A stretch of 54,154 nucleotides of DNA from Candidatus Cloacimonadota bacterium (GCA_023137125.1 JAGLPW010000096.1:1-54154), one strand, 5' to 3'. Shown: positions 17,512-27,243, counted from the first letter of the stretch. Made by a program: numbers and translations. The notes: a model not told the origin generated them from the letters alone.

Positions 17512-19611
17512 ATGAAAAAAATCCACTTACTTATTTTAATGTTGTCTTTAACTATTTCAATCCAGAAGATTTCAGCTCAAGTGCAATATCCCAAGACTCC
17601 TATAATAGCAGTTAAAGATACGCTTCACGGCACAATTATTACAGATAATTACCACTGGCTGGAAGATGGAGAAAATCCCGAAGTCATCAAATGGGAAAAA
17701 GAACAGGATAAATTTACAAGATCGATCCTGGATAATCTTCCTCAAAGAGAAAAACTGGTAGAAAGATTCAATGAACTTTGGCGTTATGACGATGTTGGCA
17801 GACCGAGCAAAGTATTAAATGGAGAGAGAATTTTCTTATGGGAAAAACTTAAAAATGATGAAAAATGGAGAGTTCTAACCAAAAAAGATGAAGCTACGGA
17901 ATTTGAAATATTAATAGATCCCAATAATTGGGATGCTACAGAAACTTTAAGTGGAACTTCCGCTTCCCGTGATGGAAAATATTATACTTTTGGGAAAGCT
18001 GTCGCAGGCAATGAGAATCCTATTGTAAAAATAATGGAAGTTGAAACAAAAAGAATTTTGCCTGATACTTTGAGAGGCCGTAAGCAATATGTAACATCAT
18101 GGTTGCCGGATAACTCCGGATTCTATTATTCAGCTGCTCCCCTGAAAGGTGAAGTGCCAGAAGGAGAAGAAAATTACTGGGATTCGATTTATCTTCACAA
18201 ACTGGGAACTCCTGCAGATGAAGATGAAAAGATCTATTACAGTAAAGATAAAAAGGAAATGCATCATAGTGTCTGGAACTCAGAATGTGGAAAATATACT
18301 ATTTTTTATCAAGGCCTTTTCAATAAGAATGAAATCTATTTCAAATATTTTGGAGAGGAAGAACTGATCCCAATCGCAACCGGTTTTGATGCTTCTTATT
18401 ACGTAGATATTGTGGATAATAAGATCCTGATAAAAACAGACAAAGATGCCCCGAATGGAAAGGTTTATATTACTGATGTTGATCATCCGCAGCGAGAATT
18501 CTGGCAGGAATTTTTACCGGAACAAAAAGATAAACTCTATTATATCAATACAATTGCCGGTCATATTTACGCAGCTTATCAACACAATGCTTACACGGTT
18601 ATTAAAATATATTCTTTGGAAGGTGATTATATTCGGGACTTATCTTTCCCAACAGTCGGAACCGGGCATGTAAGCGGTTATTGGTCGCGAGATGATATCT
18701 GGGTAAAATTTTCCTCATTTATTTATCCAAGTGTTACTTACAAATATGATTTCCAGAATGACAAGTTAGATATTTATAAAGAATTTCCACTTGCTATCGA
18801 TGTGGAAAATTATACTTCCGAACAAGTCTGGTATAATTCCAAAGATGGAACACCAATCTCAATGTTTCTTGTTCATAGAAAAAATTTGAAAAAAGATGGA
18901 AACAATCCGGTTAGACTTTCGGGTTATGGTGGATTCAACCATTCACAAACTCCTTATTTCTCAACATTGAATATTGTCTGGTTAGAAGCCGGAGGAATGC
19001 TGGTGATTCCAAATCTGCGCGGTGGTGGAGAATATGGAAAGAATTGGCATGAGGCAGGCATGAAGGAAAATAAACAGAATGTCTTCGATGACTTCATTGC
19101 TGCTGCAGAGTGGCTGATCGAAAATAAATATACAAATCCGGAAAAACTGGCAATTTCAGGCTCGAGTAATGGTGGTCTTCTGGTGGGAGCAGTAACGATG
19201 CAAAGACCCGAATTATTCAAGGTTGTAGATTGTGGTGTTCCTCTTCTCGATATGATCCGTTACCACAAATTCGGTCCTGCCAGATATTGGAAAGATGAAT
19301 ACGGCAGTGCTGACGATCCGCAGCAGTTTGAGTATCTGCATAAATACTCTCCATATCACAATGTCGTAAATGATACATACTATCCGGCAATCATTATTTC
19401 AGCAGGAGAAAATGATGCCCGTGTTGACCCTTTGCATTCCCGCAAAATGGTTGCCCGTATGCAAAAAGCAAATCCAGAGGGTGAACCAATCCTGCTCATG
19501 ATCAGAAGAAAATCCGGTCATGGCGGAGGAACAACTCTCTCGATGCAAATTGATAGAGTTGCAGATACCTGGGCTTTTTTGATGAATATGCTCGGAATGA
19601 ATTTGGAGTAA
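17512..19611 (+). CDS. Prolyl oligopeptidase family serine peptidase (S9A), exported
   Basis: 699 aa. A signal peptide (about 1-23, ending KISAQ) precedes the S9A N-terminal region with DNYHWLEDGENPEVIKWEKE, a seven-bladed propeller region (about 95-430) and an alpha/beta hydrolase domain. The catalytic triad is visible: Ser552 in SGSSNGGLL, Asp635 in GENDARVDPLHS and His670 in SGHGGG. RGGGEYGKNWHEAG, typical of the family, is present. By family it cleaves after proline in short peptides, which would suit a peptide- or amino-acid-fermenting organism. Its ATG follows AAAGGAAG. A 10-bp direct repeat flanks the gene (17481 and 19651), a possible sign of insertion. Confidence 0.92.
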   Translation: MKKIHLLILMLSLTISIQKISAQVQYPKTPIIAVKDTLHGTIITDNYHWLEDGENPEVIKWEKEQDKFTRSILDNLPQREKLVERFNELWRYDDVGRPSKVLNGERIFLWEKLKNDEKWRVLTKKDEATEFEILIDPNNWDATETLSGTSASRDGKYYTFGKAVAGNENPIVKIMEVETKRILPDTLRGRKQYVTSWLPDNSGFYYSAAPLKGEVPEGEENYWDSIYLHKLGTPADEDEKIYYSKDKKEMHHSVWNSECGKYTIFYQGLFNKNEIYFKYFGEEELIPIATGFDASYYVDIVDNKILIKTDKDAPNGKVYITDVDHPQREFWQEFLPEQKDKLYYINTIAGHIYAAYQHNAYTVIKIYSLEGDYIRDLSFPTVGTGHVSGYWSRDDIWVKFSSFIYPSVTYKYDFQNDKLDIYKEFPLAIDVENYTSEQVWYNSKDGTPISMFLVHRKNLKKDGNNPVRLSGYGGFNHSQTPYFSTLNIVWLEAGGMLVIPNLRGGGEYGKNWHEAGMKENKQNVFDDFIAAAEWLIENKYTNPEKLAISGSSNGGLLVGAVTMQRPELFKVVDCGVPLLDMIRYHKFGPARYWKDEYGSADDPQQFEYLHKYSPYHNVVNDTYYPAIIISAGENDARVDPLHSRKMVARMQKANPEGEPILLMIRRKSGHGGGTTLSMQIDRVADTWAFLMNMLGMNLE

Positions 19612-19696
19612 AATATTCGATATTTTAAAAACCAATAAAATGGTTATTGCACTCCAAAAAACTTTGGAACGAGAATAAAATCCAAAAGGAGAAAAG

Positions 19697-22600
19697 ATGA
19701 AAAAAGTATATGTCTGTAAAAGTTGCGGGAGAGTTTTAAAAGAAAGAGAAGACTTTGCTGATGGAAAGATCGGCAGTGACTACTGCAGCCGGTGCACAGA
19801 TGAATTCGGCTATATACGAAGATACTCTTATGTTATTGAGGAGATCAAACAAAAACTGATGAAGCAGATGTCACTTTCTGAGGAGGAGGCAAAAAAAATG
19901 GCAAGGGAAAATGTTTCGGATATCCCGCACTGGGCACAACGTGAAAACCTGATCAGTGCCAAGAAGAATATAATAATTACCGATGTTGGCAGCACTACGA
20001 CCAAGGCGATCCTGCTCCAAAGAACAGGAGATGAGTTCACCTTAAGATCACTTCATCACGCTGCCACAACTGTAGAAAAACCTACAGAGGATGTTAACAT
20101 CGGTGTTTATGAGGCGATAAAACATATTGAAAAAGAGACCTCTATCCCCCTATTAGAATCCGGTTTCTCGGGATCAAAGATTGTGTTCAATGACGACACA
20201 CTATATTTAACCACCAGCAGCGCCGGGGGTGGACTGCAGATATTGGTGATCGGGCTCACCCTGTTCGATTCTGCCAGCAGCGGCAAGAGAACCGCCTTTG
20301 GAGCGGGTGGTGTGATCCTCGATACATTTGCCATAGATGACAAGCGCAGCAGTCTGGAGCAGATGCAGGCGATGAGCGTTCTGCATCCCGATATCATCCT
20401 CATGTGCGGTGGTATAGATGGTGGAGCAGTCTCACCTATCCTGCGATTGGGTGAGATATTACAACTGGCAAATCCCAGTCCGAAATTTGGAGATAAAACC
20501 AATATCCCGCTGGTCTTTGCCGGTAATACAGAAGCCAGATCATTCATTGCAGGATTATTCGGTAAAAAATTCGATCTTTTTATCGTTCCCAATCTGCGGC
20601 CAAAACTTACAGAAGAGAACCTGCAGCCGGCCAGGGAGAAGATCCATCAACTCTTTATGGATAATGTAATGGAACAGGCTCCCGGTTATTCTCATCTAAA
20701 AAAGATAGTTAATGATGATATTATTCCCACCCCGATGAGCGTGATAAATTCACTTCAGCTGATAAGTGAAAAACTGGATGAAAATGTGATGGCTGTTGAT
20801 ATTGGGGGTGCAACTACCGATATTTTTTCCAATATCCTGGGTGAATATTTTAGAACAGTAAGTGCAAATTACGGCATGAGCTACAGTATCTCTAATGTAC
20901 TTAAAGATGCCGGATATGCCAATGTTAAAAAGTGGCTGCCGGATGGGCTGGATGACAATTACATCACCAATTATATTGCCAACAAAATGCTCTACCCGAC
21001 CTTTAATCCTTCAGCTGCTCCGCAGATCGCAATTGAACATGCCATTTCCAAAGAGGCTATTAGGATGTCTAAGAAGCAGCATATGGAGATGAATTTCAAT
21101 ACTAAAGAGATCGGATTTCTGGATAAGATCAAGCTGAAGCACAAAGAACTGGAAAATATTACAGAGGCCTTCTATATTGAAAAGGCTATAGAGGCTAAGA
21201 AATTTCACATGTACGATATCAATATATTAATCGGTGCAGGTGGAGTCCTATCTCACACAGATTCCAATGAACAGGCTCTATCAATAATCTACGACGGTTT
21301 CCAGCCCGAGGGTATTACTGAAGTTTGGAAGGATAAGCATTTCATCTCTCCCCATTTAGGTAAACTGAGCGCTGTTGATGAAAAATTAGCTACTAAATTA
21401 ATGACAACGGAATGCTTTGAAAAAATTGGAATAACTATTCGTCCCCTATCCCAAAAATGGAAACAGGATAAAATCGTACTTAATCTGACTGTAGATGATA
21501 AGAAACACACGATCAAAGTTGGAGAGAGACTTTATCTTCCTAATAAAAGGGGAGTAGCCCGGGATATTTCCATTATCCTGGGAAAAGGGTTTTATTTGAA
21601 TGAGGATGGTTCAGGTTTAGAGTTTGAATCCGATCTTCCACTCTATATCGATGCTTTGCCGGAGGATAATTTTGATGCGGGAAACAGGGCAATGGAGCTC
21701 TTCTCACAATTTGATAAAATTCCCTCCATTGAAGAAAGTTTTATAAGTTTCATTAAGCAAAAACCGATAATTTTCGGTACTCAAGAGCATAAAGTTGCAC
21801 TGCCTTATGAAGGGAATATCTTAGTGAAACCTGGAGATGAGGTTAATAGTGATACAATTATCGGTGAGAATCTGTTCGATCCGCCACGAGTTTATGTGAT
21901 CTCGCTTTTCGATAAAACATATCTGAATTTGAACAGCGATAATATAAAGAAATCTCTTCTGATAAAAGAGGGAGATGAAGTGAAATTTGGCCAGCGCATA
22001 GTTGAGATAGGAGACAGAACCTTTATCCAGGAACTCAAGTTCCAGCATTACTATTTTGATGCACCGGTACGTGGAAAAGTAGAAAAGATCAATCTCGACT
22101 CAGGAACTATTATCATGCGTGAGATCCAGGATTATTCTACCAAACCTAAAAAAATCGATGTAGCAAAAAGACTTAATGTTCAACCAAAACAGATAAAATC
22201 CTATCTGAAAAAAGGGGTCGGTGATTTTGTTTATGCAGGAGACTCGTTAGCTTCCAGAATTTTTGATAAAAATACTGCACTTCCCTCCATTGTCTCATCG
22301 CCTACGACCGGTACGATAAAAGAGGTTAATCTAGAAACAGGTATCGTCACAGTTCAATATGACAAAGATCCTTATCAACTAAAGGCCGGCATTAAGGGTA
22401 AGGTGGAAAGAGTGGAGAGTGGGACAGCTGCTATTATCTCATATAGCGGATTGACTTTGAAGGGAATTATAGGATTTGGAACCGAAGCAAGCGGGAAGCT
22501 GATTCTAATTGAGAAGCCGTCACAATTAGATAGTTGTCAGGAAGATGAAATTCTAGTCTTTACCCAAAGAATTGATAATGAGATCCTTATCCTGGCCACC

Positions 22601-22861
22601 AAAAGGAAAGTAAGGGGCATCATCGCACCTTCGATAAACAGCGTTGATCTGGTTCAATTTATTGGTAAGGAGATCGGAGTTGCACTTACCGGAAACGAGG
22701 ATATTCCATTTCCGCTCATACTCACAGAGGGATTTGGAAATTTCAAGATGAATGAGGATTATAAAAAAACCTTATCGGAGAATAAGGGAAAACATATCTA
22801 CATTAACGGTCATACTCAGATCAGGGCAGGAGTTACTAGACCTAAGATGATAATCTTTTAA
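19697..22861 (+). CDS. MutL/GlmL-like ATPase (B12-mutase reactivase family), unusually long
   Basis: 1054 aa, about twice the usual GlmL length of 450-600. It has an N-terminal zinc-ribbon-like segment (Cys7, Cys10, Cys30, Cys33), then an actin/Hsp70-type ATPase region with IITDVGSTTTKAILLQ (phosphate-1 loop) and NVMAVDIGGATTDIF (phosphate-2 loop), as in the MutL/GlmL family linked to glutamate mutase. The C-terminal half has repeated hammerhead/barrel-sandwich-like segments such as YEGNILVKPGDEV, DAPVRGKVEKINLDSGTIIM and SSPTTGTIKEVNLETGIVTV. By family it may load or reactivate an adenosylcobalamin mutase, but no mutase gene is in the window. The AAAAGGAG ribosome site is good. The role of the C-terminal half is unknown. 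Confidence 0.75.
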   Translation: MKKVYVCKSCGRVLKEREDFADGKIGSDYCSRCTDEFGYIRRYSYVIEEIKQKLMKQMSLSEEEAKKMARENVSDIPHWAQRENLISAKKNIIITDVGSTTTKAILLQRTGDEFTLRSLHHAATTVEKPTEDVNIGVYEAIKHIEKETSIPLLESGFSGSKIVFNDDTLYLTTSSAGGGLQILVIGLTLFDSASSGKRTAFGAGGVILDTFAIDDKRSSLEQMQAMSVLHPDIILMCGGIDGGAVSPILRLGEILQLANPSPKFGDKTNIPLVFAGNTEARSFIAGLFGKKFDLFIVPNLRPKLTEENLQPAREKIHQLFMDNVMEQAPGYSHLKKIVNDDIIPTPMSVINSLQLISEKLDENVMAVDIGGATTDIFSNILGEYFRTVSANYGMSYSISNVLKDAGYANVKKWLPDGLDDNYITNYIANKMLYPTFNPSAAPQIAIEHAISKEAIRMSKKQHMEMNFNTKEIGFLDKIKLKHKELENITEAFYIEKAIEAKKFHMYDINILIGAGGVLSHTDSNEQALSIIYDGFQPEGITEVWKDKHFISPHLGKLSAVDEKLATKLMTTECFEKIGITIRPLSQKWKQDKIVLNLTVDDKKHTIKVGERLYLPNKRGVARDISIILGKGFYLNEDGSGLEFESDLPLYIDALPEDNFDAGNRAMELFSQFDKIPSIEESFISFIKQKPIIFGTQEHKVALPYEGNILVKPGDEVNSDTIIGENLFDPPRVYVISLFDKTYLNLNSDNIKKSLLIKEGDEVKFGQRIVEIGDRTFIQELKFQHYYFDAPVRGKVEKINLDSGTIIMREIQDYSTKPKKIDVAKRLNVQPKQIKSYLKKGVGDFVYAGDSLASRIFDKNTALPSIVSSPTTGTIKEVNLETGIVTVQYDKDPYQLKAGIKGKVERVESGTAAIISYSGLTLKGIIGFGTEASGKLILIEKPSQLDSCQEDEILVFTQRIDNEILILATKRKVRGIIAPSINSVDLVQFIGKEIGVALTGNEDIPFPLILTEGFGNFKMNEDYKKTLSENKGKHIYINGHTQIRAGVTRPKMIIF

Positions 22862-22929
22862 TAAGATAATTCTTGACTTCAAACAAAATGATTCGATATT
22901 TCATTCATAGAAATTAAAGGAGGGAGAAT

Positions 22930-23316
22930 ATGTATGATAATATGTACGCTTCGGAAGTTAGTTCAGGACCAGGAATAGTTTTTTTTATTTTTTATTTTGC
23001 ATTTGTTGCTTTTATGATCATTGTTATGTGGAAGATCTTTGTAAAAGCTGGTAAGCCGGGTTGGGGATGTATTGTCCCGATATATAACATAATCCTCCAG
23101 CTGGAAATTGCCGGCAGACCGCTCTGGTGGATCTTCTTAATGTTCATCCCTATTGTGAATTTTATTATCGCAATCATTATAACACTTGATATCGCTAAAG
23201 CATTTGGCAAAGGAACCGGTTTTGGAGTTGGGATGATATTACTTCCAATTATCTTCTACCCGATACTTGCCTTTGACAGCTCTGAATATCAAGAAACAGT
23301 TCATATTGTAAGCTAG
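22930..23316 (+). CDS. DUF5684-type small membrane protein
   Basis: 128 aa with about three to four membrane segments. It shows the pattern KAGKPGWGCIVPIYNIILQL, then AGRPLWWIFLMFIPIVNFII and LDIAKAFGKGTGFGVGMILL, ending FYPILAFDSSEYQ. This matches the DUF5684 family, whose function is unknown. An AAAGGAGGGAG ribosome site precedes the ATG, and a strong hairpin terminator follows 35 nt after the stop. It reads in the same direction as the MutL-like gene, 68 nt behind it. Confidence 0.8.
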   Translation: MYDNMYASEVSSGPGIVFFIFYFAFVAFMIIVMWKIFVKAGKPGWGCIVPIYNIILQLEIAGRPLWWIFLMFIPIVNFIIAIIITLDIAKAFGKGTGFGVGMILLPIIFYPILAFDSSEYQETVHIVS

Positions 23317-23351
23317 CAGTATTAGAGATTAAGAATATACTTTAATTTATT

Positions 23352-23389
23352 AAAAAGCCTTTCGGGTTTGTAAGCTCGAAAGGCTTTTT
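23352..23389. terminator. Rho-independent terminator, probably bidirectional
   Basis: A perfect 13-bp stem AAAAAGCCTTTCG / CGAAAGGCTTTTT with a 12-nt loop lies between the convergent DUF5684 gene (+) and the secreted-protein gene (-). A/T tracts on both sides let it work in either direction. Confidence 0.85.
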
Positions 23390-23441
23390 TAAGTTGATCT
23401 TAGCGAAATTACAGATCAATTCTTCTGTTTCCCTATTTCAC

Positions 23442-24980
23442 TTATTTCATCAATATCATTTTTTTGGTTTCTTCATGGTTATCTGTTTTCATTTTATAGA
23501 AATATATTCCCGAGGAAACTGATTTATCATTATTATCGGTACCATTCCAAATAACTGTATGGTTACCAGATTCAAGCGTTTCATTTATTAGAGTTTTCAC
23601 TTTTTGTCCTTTTAAGTTAAAGACAGAAAGTTCTACCCTAGAATTTTCAGGAAGTTGATAATTGATAGTTGTTTCAGGATTAAATGGATTGGGGTAATTA
23701 TTACTTAGGTCAGCTACATGGGAAACAATTTGATTATCATCAATGCCTACAGGAGGAAACTCAACATTAAGTATAACTGACCAACCTTCTGGCCCCCCAG
23801 GTAGAGTATTATAAGTACAAAGATAATTTCTATCATCTATTTGGGATAAATATGGGGAAGATCCTCTCATTGTAGTAGGGTCAAAAATCAGATCTGATAC
23901 TTGAGTGATTTCCCAGGTGTCGTTATCTATATTCAGTACAATAGATGCACCAACAGGCTCCCAACTACCCAAAGCAAAAGCACTGAGATAATGTTCATCA
24001 TCTAATTTAGATAAAGACGGAGATGCTATCTCCATACCAGAATCAAAAGGTATTTCCTGGTTGATAGTCCATGTATCAGTATCAACAGTTAGTACAACTG
24101 ATTTGCCAAACATGTCCCAAGTTGGAGTTTCATACGCATAAGCACAAAGATAATGATTTTCATCAATTTTAGATAAAGCAGGTTGCCAGGTATAATTTTC
24201 CTCAAAATCAAAAGGTGTTTCCTGATTGATAGTCCATGTATCAGTATCAACAGTTAATACAACTGCTCTGCCAAAATAGTCCCAAGTTGGGGTTTCATAA
24301 ACATAAGCACAGAGAAAATGATTATCATCAATTTTAGATAAAGTAGGAGTCTCTATAGGACTTGACTGAAACTCAAAAGGTGCTATCATATCGATTGTCC
24401 AGGTACTAGTATCTACAGTTAATACTACTGACTTGCCTGCACCTTCTGCATTCCAATATGAATAAGCACATAGATAAAAATCAATTCCCGGAACTGAATC
24501 ATCAATTTTGGATAAAACAGGATAACATGCTTGATCTGTTTCAAATACAAAAAATGTTTCAGTAGTAATTACCCATGTGTCAAGATCTACCGTCAATACC
24601 ACTGATTTACCAACACCATCCAAGCCACTAAAAGTACATAGGTAATGCGAATTGTCAATTTTAGATATAGCTGGATTTAATCCCCACTCGTAATCAAAAA
24701 TAAAGGGATCATTTTCTCTTGTAATTGTGCCAGTTGCTGTATCAACAGTTAATATGGCTGCAACTGCATTTACAGTTGGTGGCATCCAATAAGTATTAGT
24801 TGCATAAACACACAAAAAGTGAGTATCGTCAATTTTGGCTAATACTGATTCATCAACTGGTTCTGTATCGAAATTGAAAAGTGTTCCCGCTGTGATATCC
24901 CAATCATCTGCCTGACATAATTGCGGAATAAATGATAATATCAAAATCATTATTATTCCAGTAATTTTAATTCTTTTCAT
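23442..24980 (-). CDS. Secreted repeat protein with T9SS/FlgD-like C-terminal tail (512 aa)
   Basis: The start is placed at 24980, where AAGGAGA precedes an ATG opening a signal peptide (MKRIKITGIIMILILSFIPQ...CQADDWDIT); a longer frame upstream lacks these features. The mature part is about seven repeats of roughly 55 aa built on LSKIDDNHFLCAY ... VVLTVDTDTWTINQETPFDF, probably propeller blades. Two central repeats are near identical at DNA level (165-bp period). The last 85 residues or so are the FlgD-like/T9SS tail (NYPNPFNPETTINYQLP ... SSGIYFYKMKTDNHEE). It is the last gene of the sigma-54-linked run. The protein is predicted to be displayed at or released from the cell surface; its ligand or activity is unknown. 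Confidence 0.8.
   Translation of the reverse strand: MKRIKITGIIMILILSFIPQLCQADDWDITAGTLFNFDTEPVDESVLAKIDDTHFLCVYATNTYWMPPTVNAVAAILTVDTATGTITRENDPFIFDYEWGLNPAISKIDNSHYLCTFSGLDGVGKSVVLTVDLDTWVITTETFFVFETDQACYPVLSKIDDSVPGIDFYLCAYSYWNAEGAGKSVVLTVDTSTWTIDMIAPFEFQSSPIETPTLSKIDDNHFLCAYVYETPTWDYFGRAVVLTVDTDTWTINQETPFDFEENYTWQPALSKIDENHYLCAYAYETPTWDMFGKSVVLTVDTDTWTINQEIPFDSGMEIASPSLSKLDDEHYLSAFALGSWEPVGASIVLNIDNDTWEITQVSDLIFDPTTMRGSSPYLSQIDDRNYLCTYNTLPGGPEGWSVILNVEFPPVGIDDNQIVSHVADLSNNYPNPFNPETTINYQLPENSRVELSVFNLKGQKVKTLINETLESGNHTVIWNGTDNNDKSVSSGIYFYKMKTDNHEETKKMILMK
24046..24375 (-). repeat. Two tandem near-identical 165-bp coding repeats
   Basis: Matching landmarks are spaced exactly 165 bp apart (ATCAACAGTT at 24081 and 24246, ATCTACAGTT at 24411), which is 55 codons. 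The units around 24046-24210 and 24211-24375 are the most alike, indicating recent unit duplication inside the secreted-protein gene. Unit limits are approximate. Confidence 0.65.
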
Positions 24981-25053
24981 TTTGTTTCTCCTTGTTTCTT
25001 TTTTTGTATGGCATTTCTGCCAGATGGTTAACATTAACATTTTAAAAAGCCTT

Positions 25054-27243
25054 TTACTTCAATAAAATCATCTTTTTAGTTGAGGAATAATTCCCTGATT
25101 TCATTTTATAAAAGTAAATACCACTCGAAACTGATTTGCTCGTTTCATTTCTCCCATCCCAAACAACCGTATGATTTGAAGCTTTTAAATGTTTATCCAC
25201 TAAAGTTCTTATTTTTTGACCCTTAATGTTATAGACTTCAATAATTATATAACCAGATTTGTGATTAGAGAAACTGATTGTTGTTTCAGGATTGAACGGA
25301 TTGGGATAGTTGCCTATTAGAGCTGAAGCTACTGAAATAAAATGATCTTCAATATTGGTTATGATATATTCATAGGCACCTATATCTACGTTTTCATTAT
25401 AAATTCGCGGATTTCCTTGCAGATCAAATTCCCAATAAACAGGAGAATTATCACCAACATCAATACAAGGAGAACTTTCCAGCAGATCCCAGGAAGCTGA
25501 AAGACCATCAAATTCTGCTCCGCTTCCTATAGAAGGATTTACAAACTCAGGATCATCATCAATATTCCCTATACCTTCATAACCACCCGTAATACAACTA
25601 TATGAAACAGTCGGGAAACCAAGAAGAATATAAAAAACATTCCCTGTATCTGAGATAATTGTATTTGTGATAATTGGGGATGAATTAAAAATGAAAATTA
25701 CACTGTTTTGTGACAAGTTGTTCGCAATCGTATTATTAATTAAGGTTGCATCAGAATTACTTCTTAAACTAATTGCTCCAGCAGATAAACCAGTATTATT
25801 CACAAGTAAATTATTAGAAATTTCTATGTTGGAATATGTACATCCTATACCACCACTTAGTTCTGAACTAATATTATTTGCTATAATATTTTTGTGGATG
25901 AGAACTTCATCTGAGTAATTAACATTAATTGCAGTAGATAAATCAGAACTTGTATTTTCAAAAATTGTATTTTCAATAATATCTACTTGGGAAGAATCTA
26001 TTTCGATTGCGCAAACAGTTGCTTTAGAGATATGGCAGTTCCTTATGATATTTTCTTGTTGAGTATTCTGAAATGTAATCCCGTCCCACTCATTTTCTGA
26101 TGTGAAGATAATAGGTTCGCCATCAAATGCATCTGCATGCAATTTTCCATAAATTATAAAATGACTGTTATCATTAGCTGTTATCTGGACGCCTGGATCA
26201 ATAACAAGCTCATCATCACTTAGTATACTAATATCTCCGGTAATGCAATACGGATTGAACTCGGGTTTCCAAATACCAGATACATTACCATAAATATTTG
26301 TACCATCAGTAACATTAATAAAATCTTCCTGGGTGGTTTGCACCGTGTTAACTCCGTCAGAAATCCGTAGGGTTACATCGAAGCTTCCAGTAGTCACGTA
26401 AAGATGATATGGATTTTCATCTGTGCTGTCAAATACTCCATCACCATCAAAGTCCCATTCCCATGAAATAATTTCTCCAATTGGAAAGGAATTGCTGTTA
26501 AATTGTACTCCTAAACAGGCAGGTCCAATTTGAACATTGCTGGTAAAAAATGGCAAAAGTTCAGTTATTTCTGTTTGAGCTGACTGGAGGATTAAATGTT
26601 GATTAATGCCTGGGTTATCATCCCATGTTTGCACTATAACAACCGCTGTGATATCTACTAAATTCCATTCTGGATCAATCGGGATAGTTTTTTCAAATAT
26701 GCCTATTTCCCCGATAGATGTTAAACCGAAATCTTCGTCATCATAACTTACAACAGTACAAAAGTGATCATTATCAAAAAAATGAGTTAAAATAAAAAGA
26801 ACTTTATTGTCTGAAGTAGTTATTTCCCCTGTTACCTCTATAGTCGCATTGATAACAAATTCATCTTGCTCATTTACATCAAATAACATATCAATATCTA
26901 GTGGACTTTCAATTTCTACAAGTTGGTTATAGATTTCCTGAAATTCATCAACAAAATCAGCTGTTAAGTATCCGTTAAACTGACTCCACCACAAACCATA
27001 AATTGAATAGAATTCAGCTCTTGTAGAGTAAAAAGGACTTGCATTCTCACCATCTTCTTGCCAGATTATTGGAACAACATATTCATTATTTTCATACAAA
27101 TCTCTTAACCCTTCCAGGGCTAATGGACAGTAAGGTCACCATGTAGCAGTAAACATTTCTACCGCTACATTCATCTGGGTTGCAAATAAAGCTGTTGTTA
27201 ATAAAAATAAACAAACTATTAATGGATATCTAATTGTCTTCAT
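25054..27243 (-). CDS. Candidate selenoprotein: exported thioredoxin-like (UxxC)/PKD/beta-helix protein with T9SS tail
   Basis: Read from the ATG at 27243 (AAAGGAG just upstream), the frame encodes a signal peptide (about 1-21), then VAVEMFTATW, one TGA at codon 36 (27136-27138), PYCPLALEGL, and stays open to 25054 (729 aa if TGA is read as Sec). The TGA takes the place of the first Cys of a thioredoxin-type CxxC motif, giving UPYC, and a hairpin follows it. Without read-through the remaining frame (TTG at 27099, 681 aa) has no signal peptide. After the Omp28/thioredoxin-like region (to about 228) come a PKD domain (about 230-310, WEWDFDGDGVFDSTDENP), right-handed beta-helix repeats (about 315-630, NISNNLLVNNT-like) and the T9SS tail (from about 645). 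Alternatives are a recent nonsense mutation of Cys (TGT/TGC to TGA) or a base-call error. TGA acts as a normal stop in other genes here. Confidence 0.65.
27105..27123 (-). promoter_or_regulatory. SECIS-like hairpin just after the in-frame TGA
   Basis: On the mRNA, UUAGCCC-UGGAA-GGGUUAA forms a 7-bp stem (one G-U pair) with a 5-nt loop. It begins 13 nt after the UGA, and the loop guanines fall 21-22 nt after it. Bacterial SECIS elements are known as small hairpins with a G in the first two loop positions about 16-37 nt after the UGA; this fits. The hairpin lies inside coding sequence, as usual in bacteria. Confidence 0.5.

Noticed and set aside
27099-27138. TGA reassigned to Trp or another amino acid genome-wide
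   Set aside because: TGA ends other clear genes in the window, such as the CHASE8 kinase (stop at 43244-43246) and the TPR lipoprotein (53253-53255), so it is a normal stop here.
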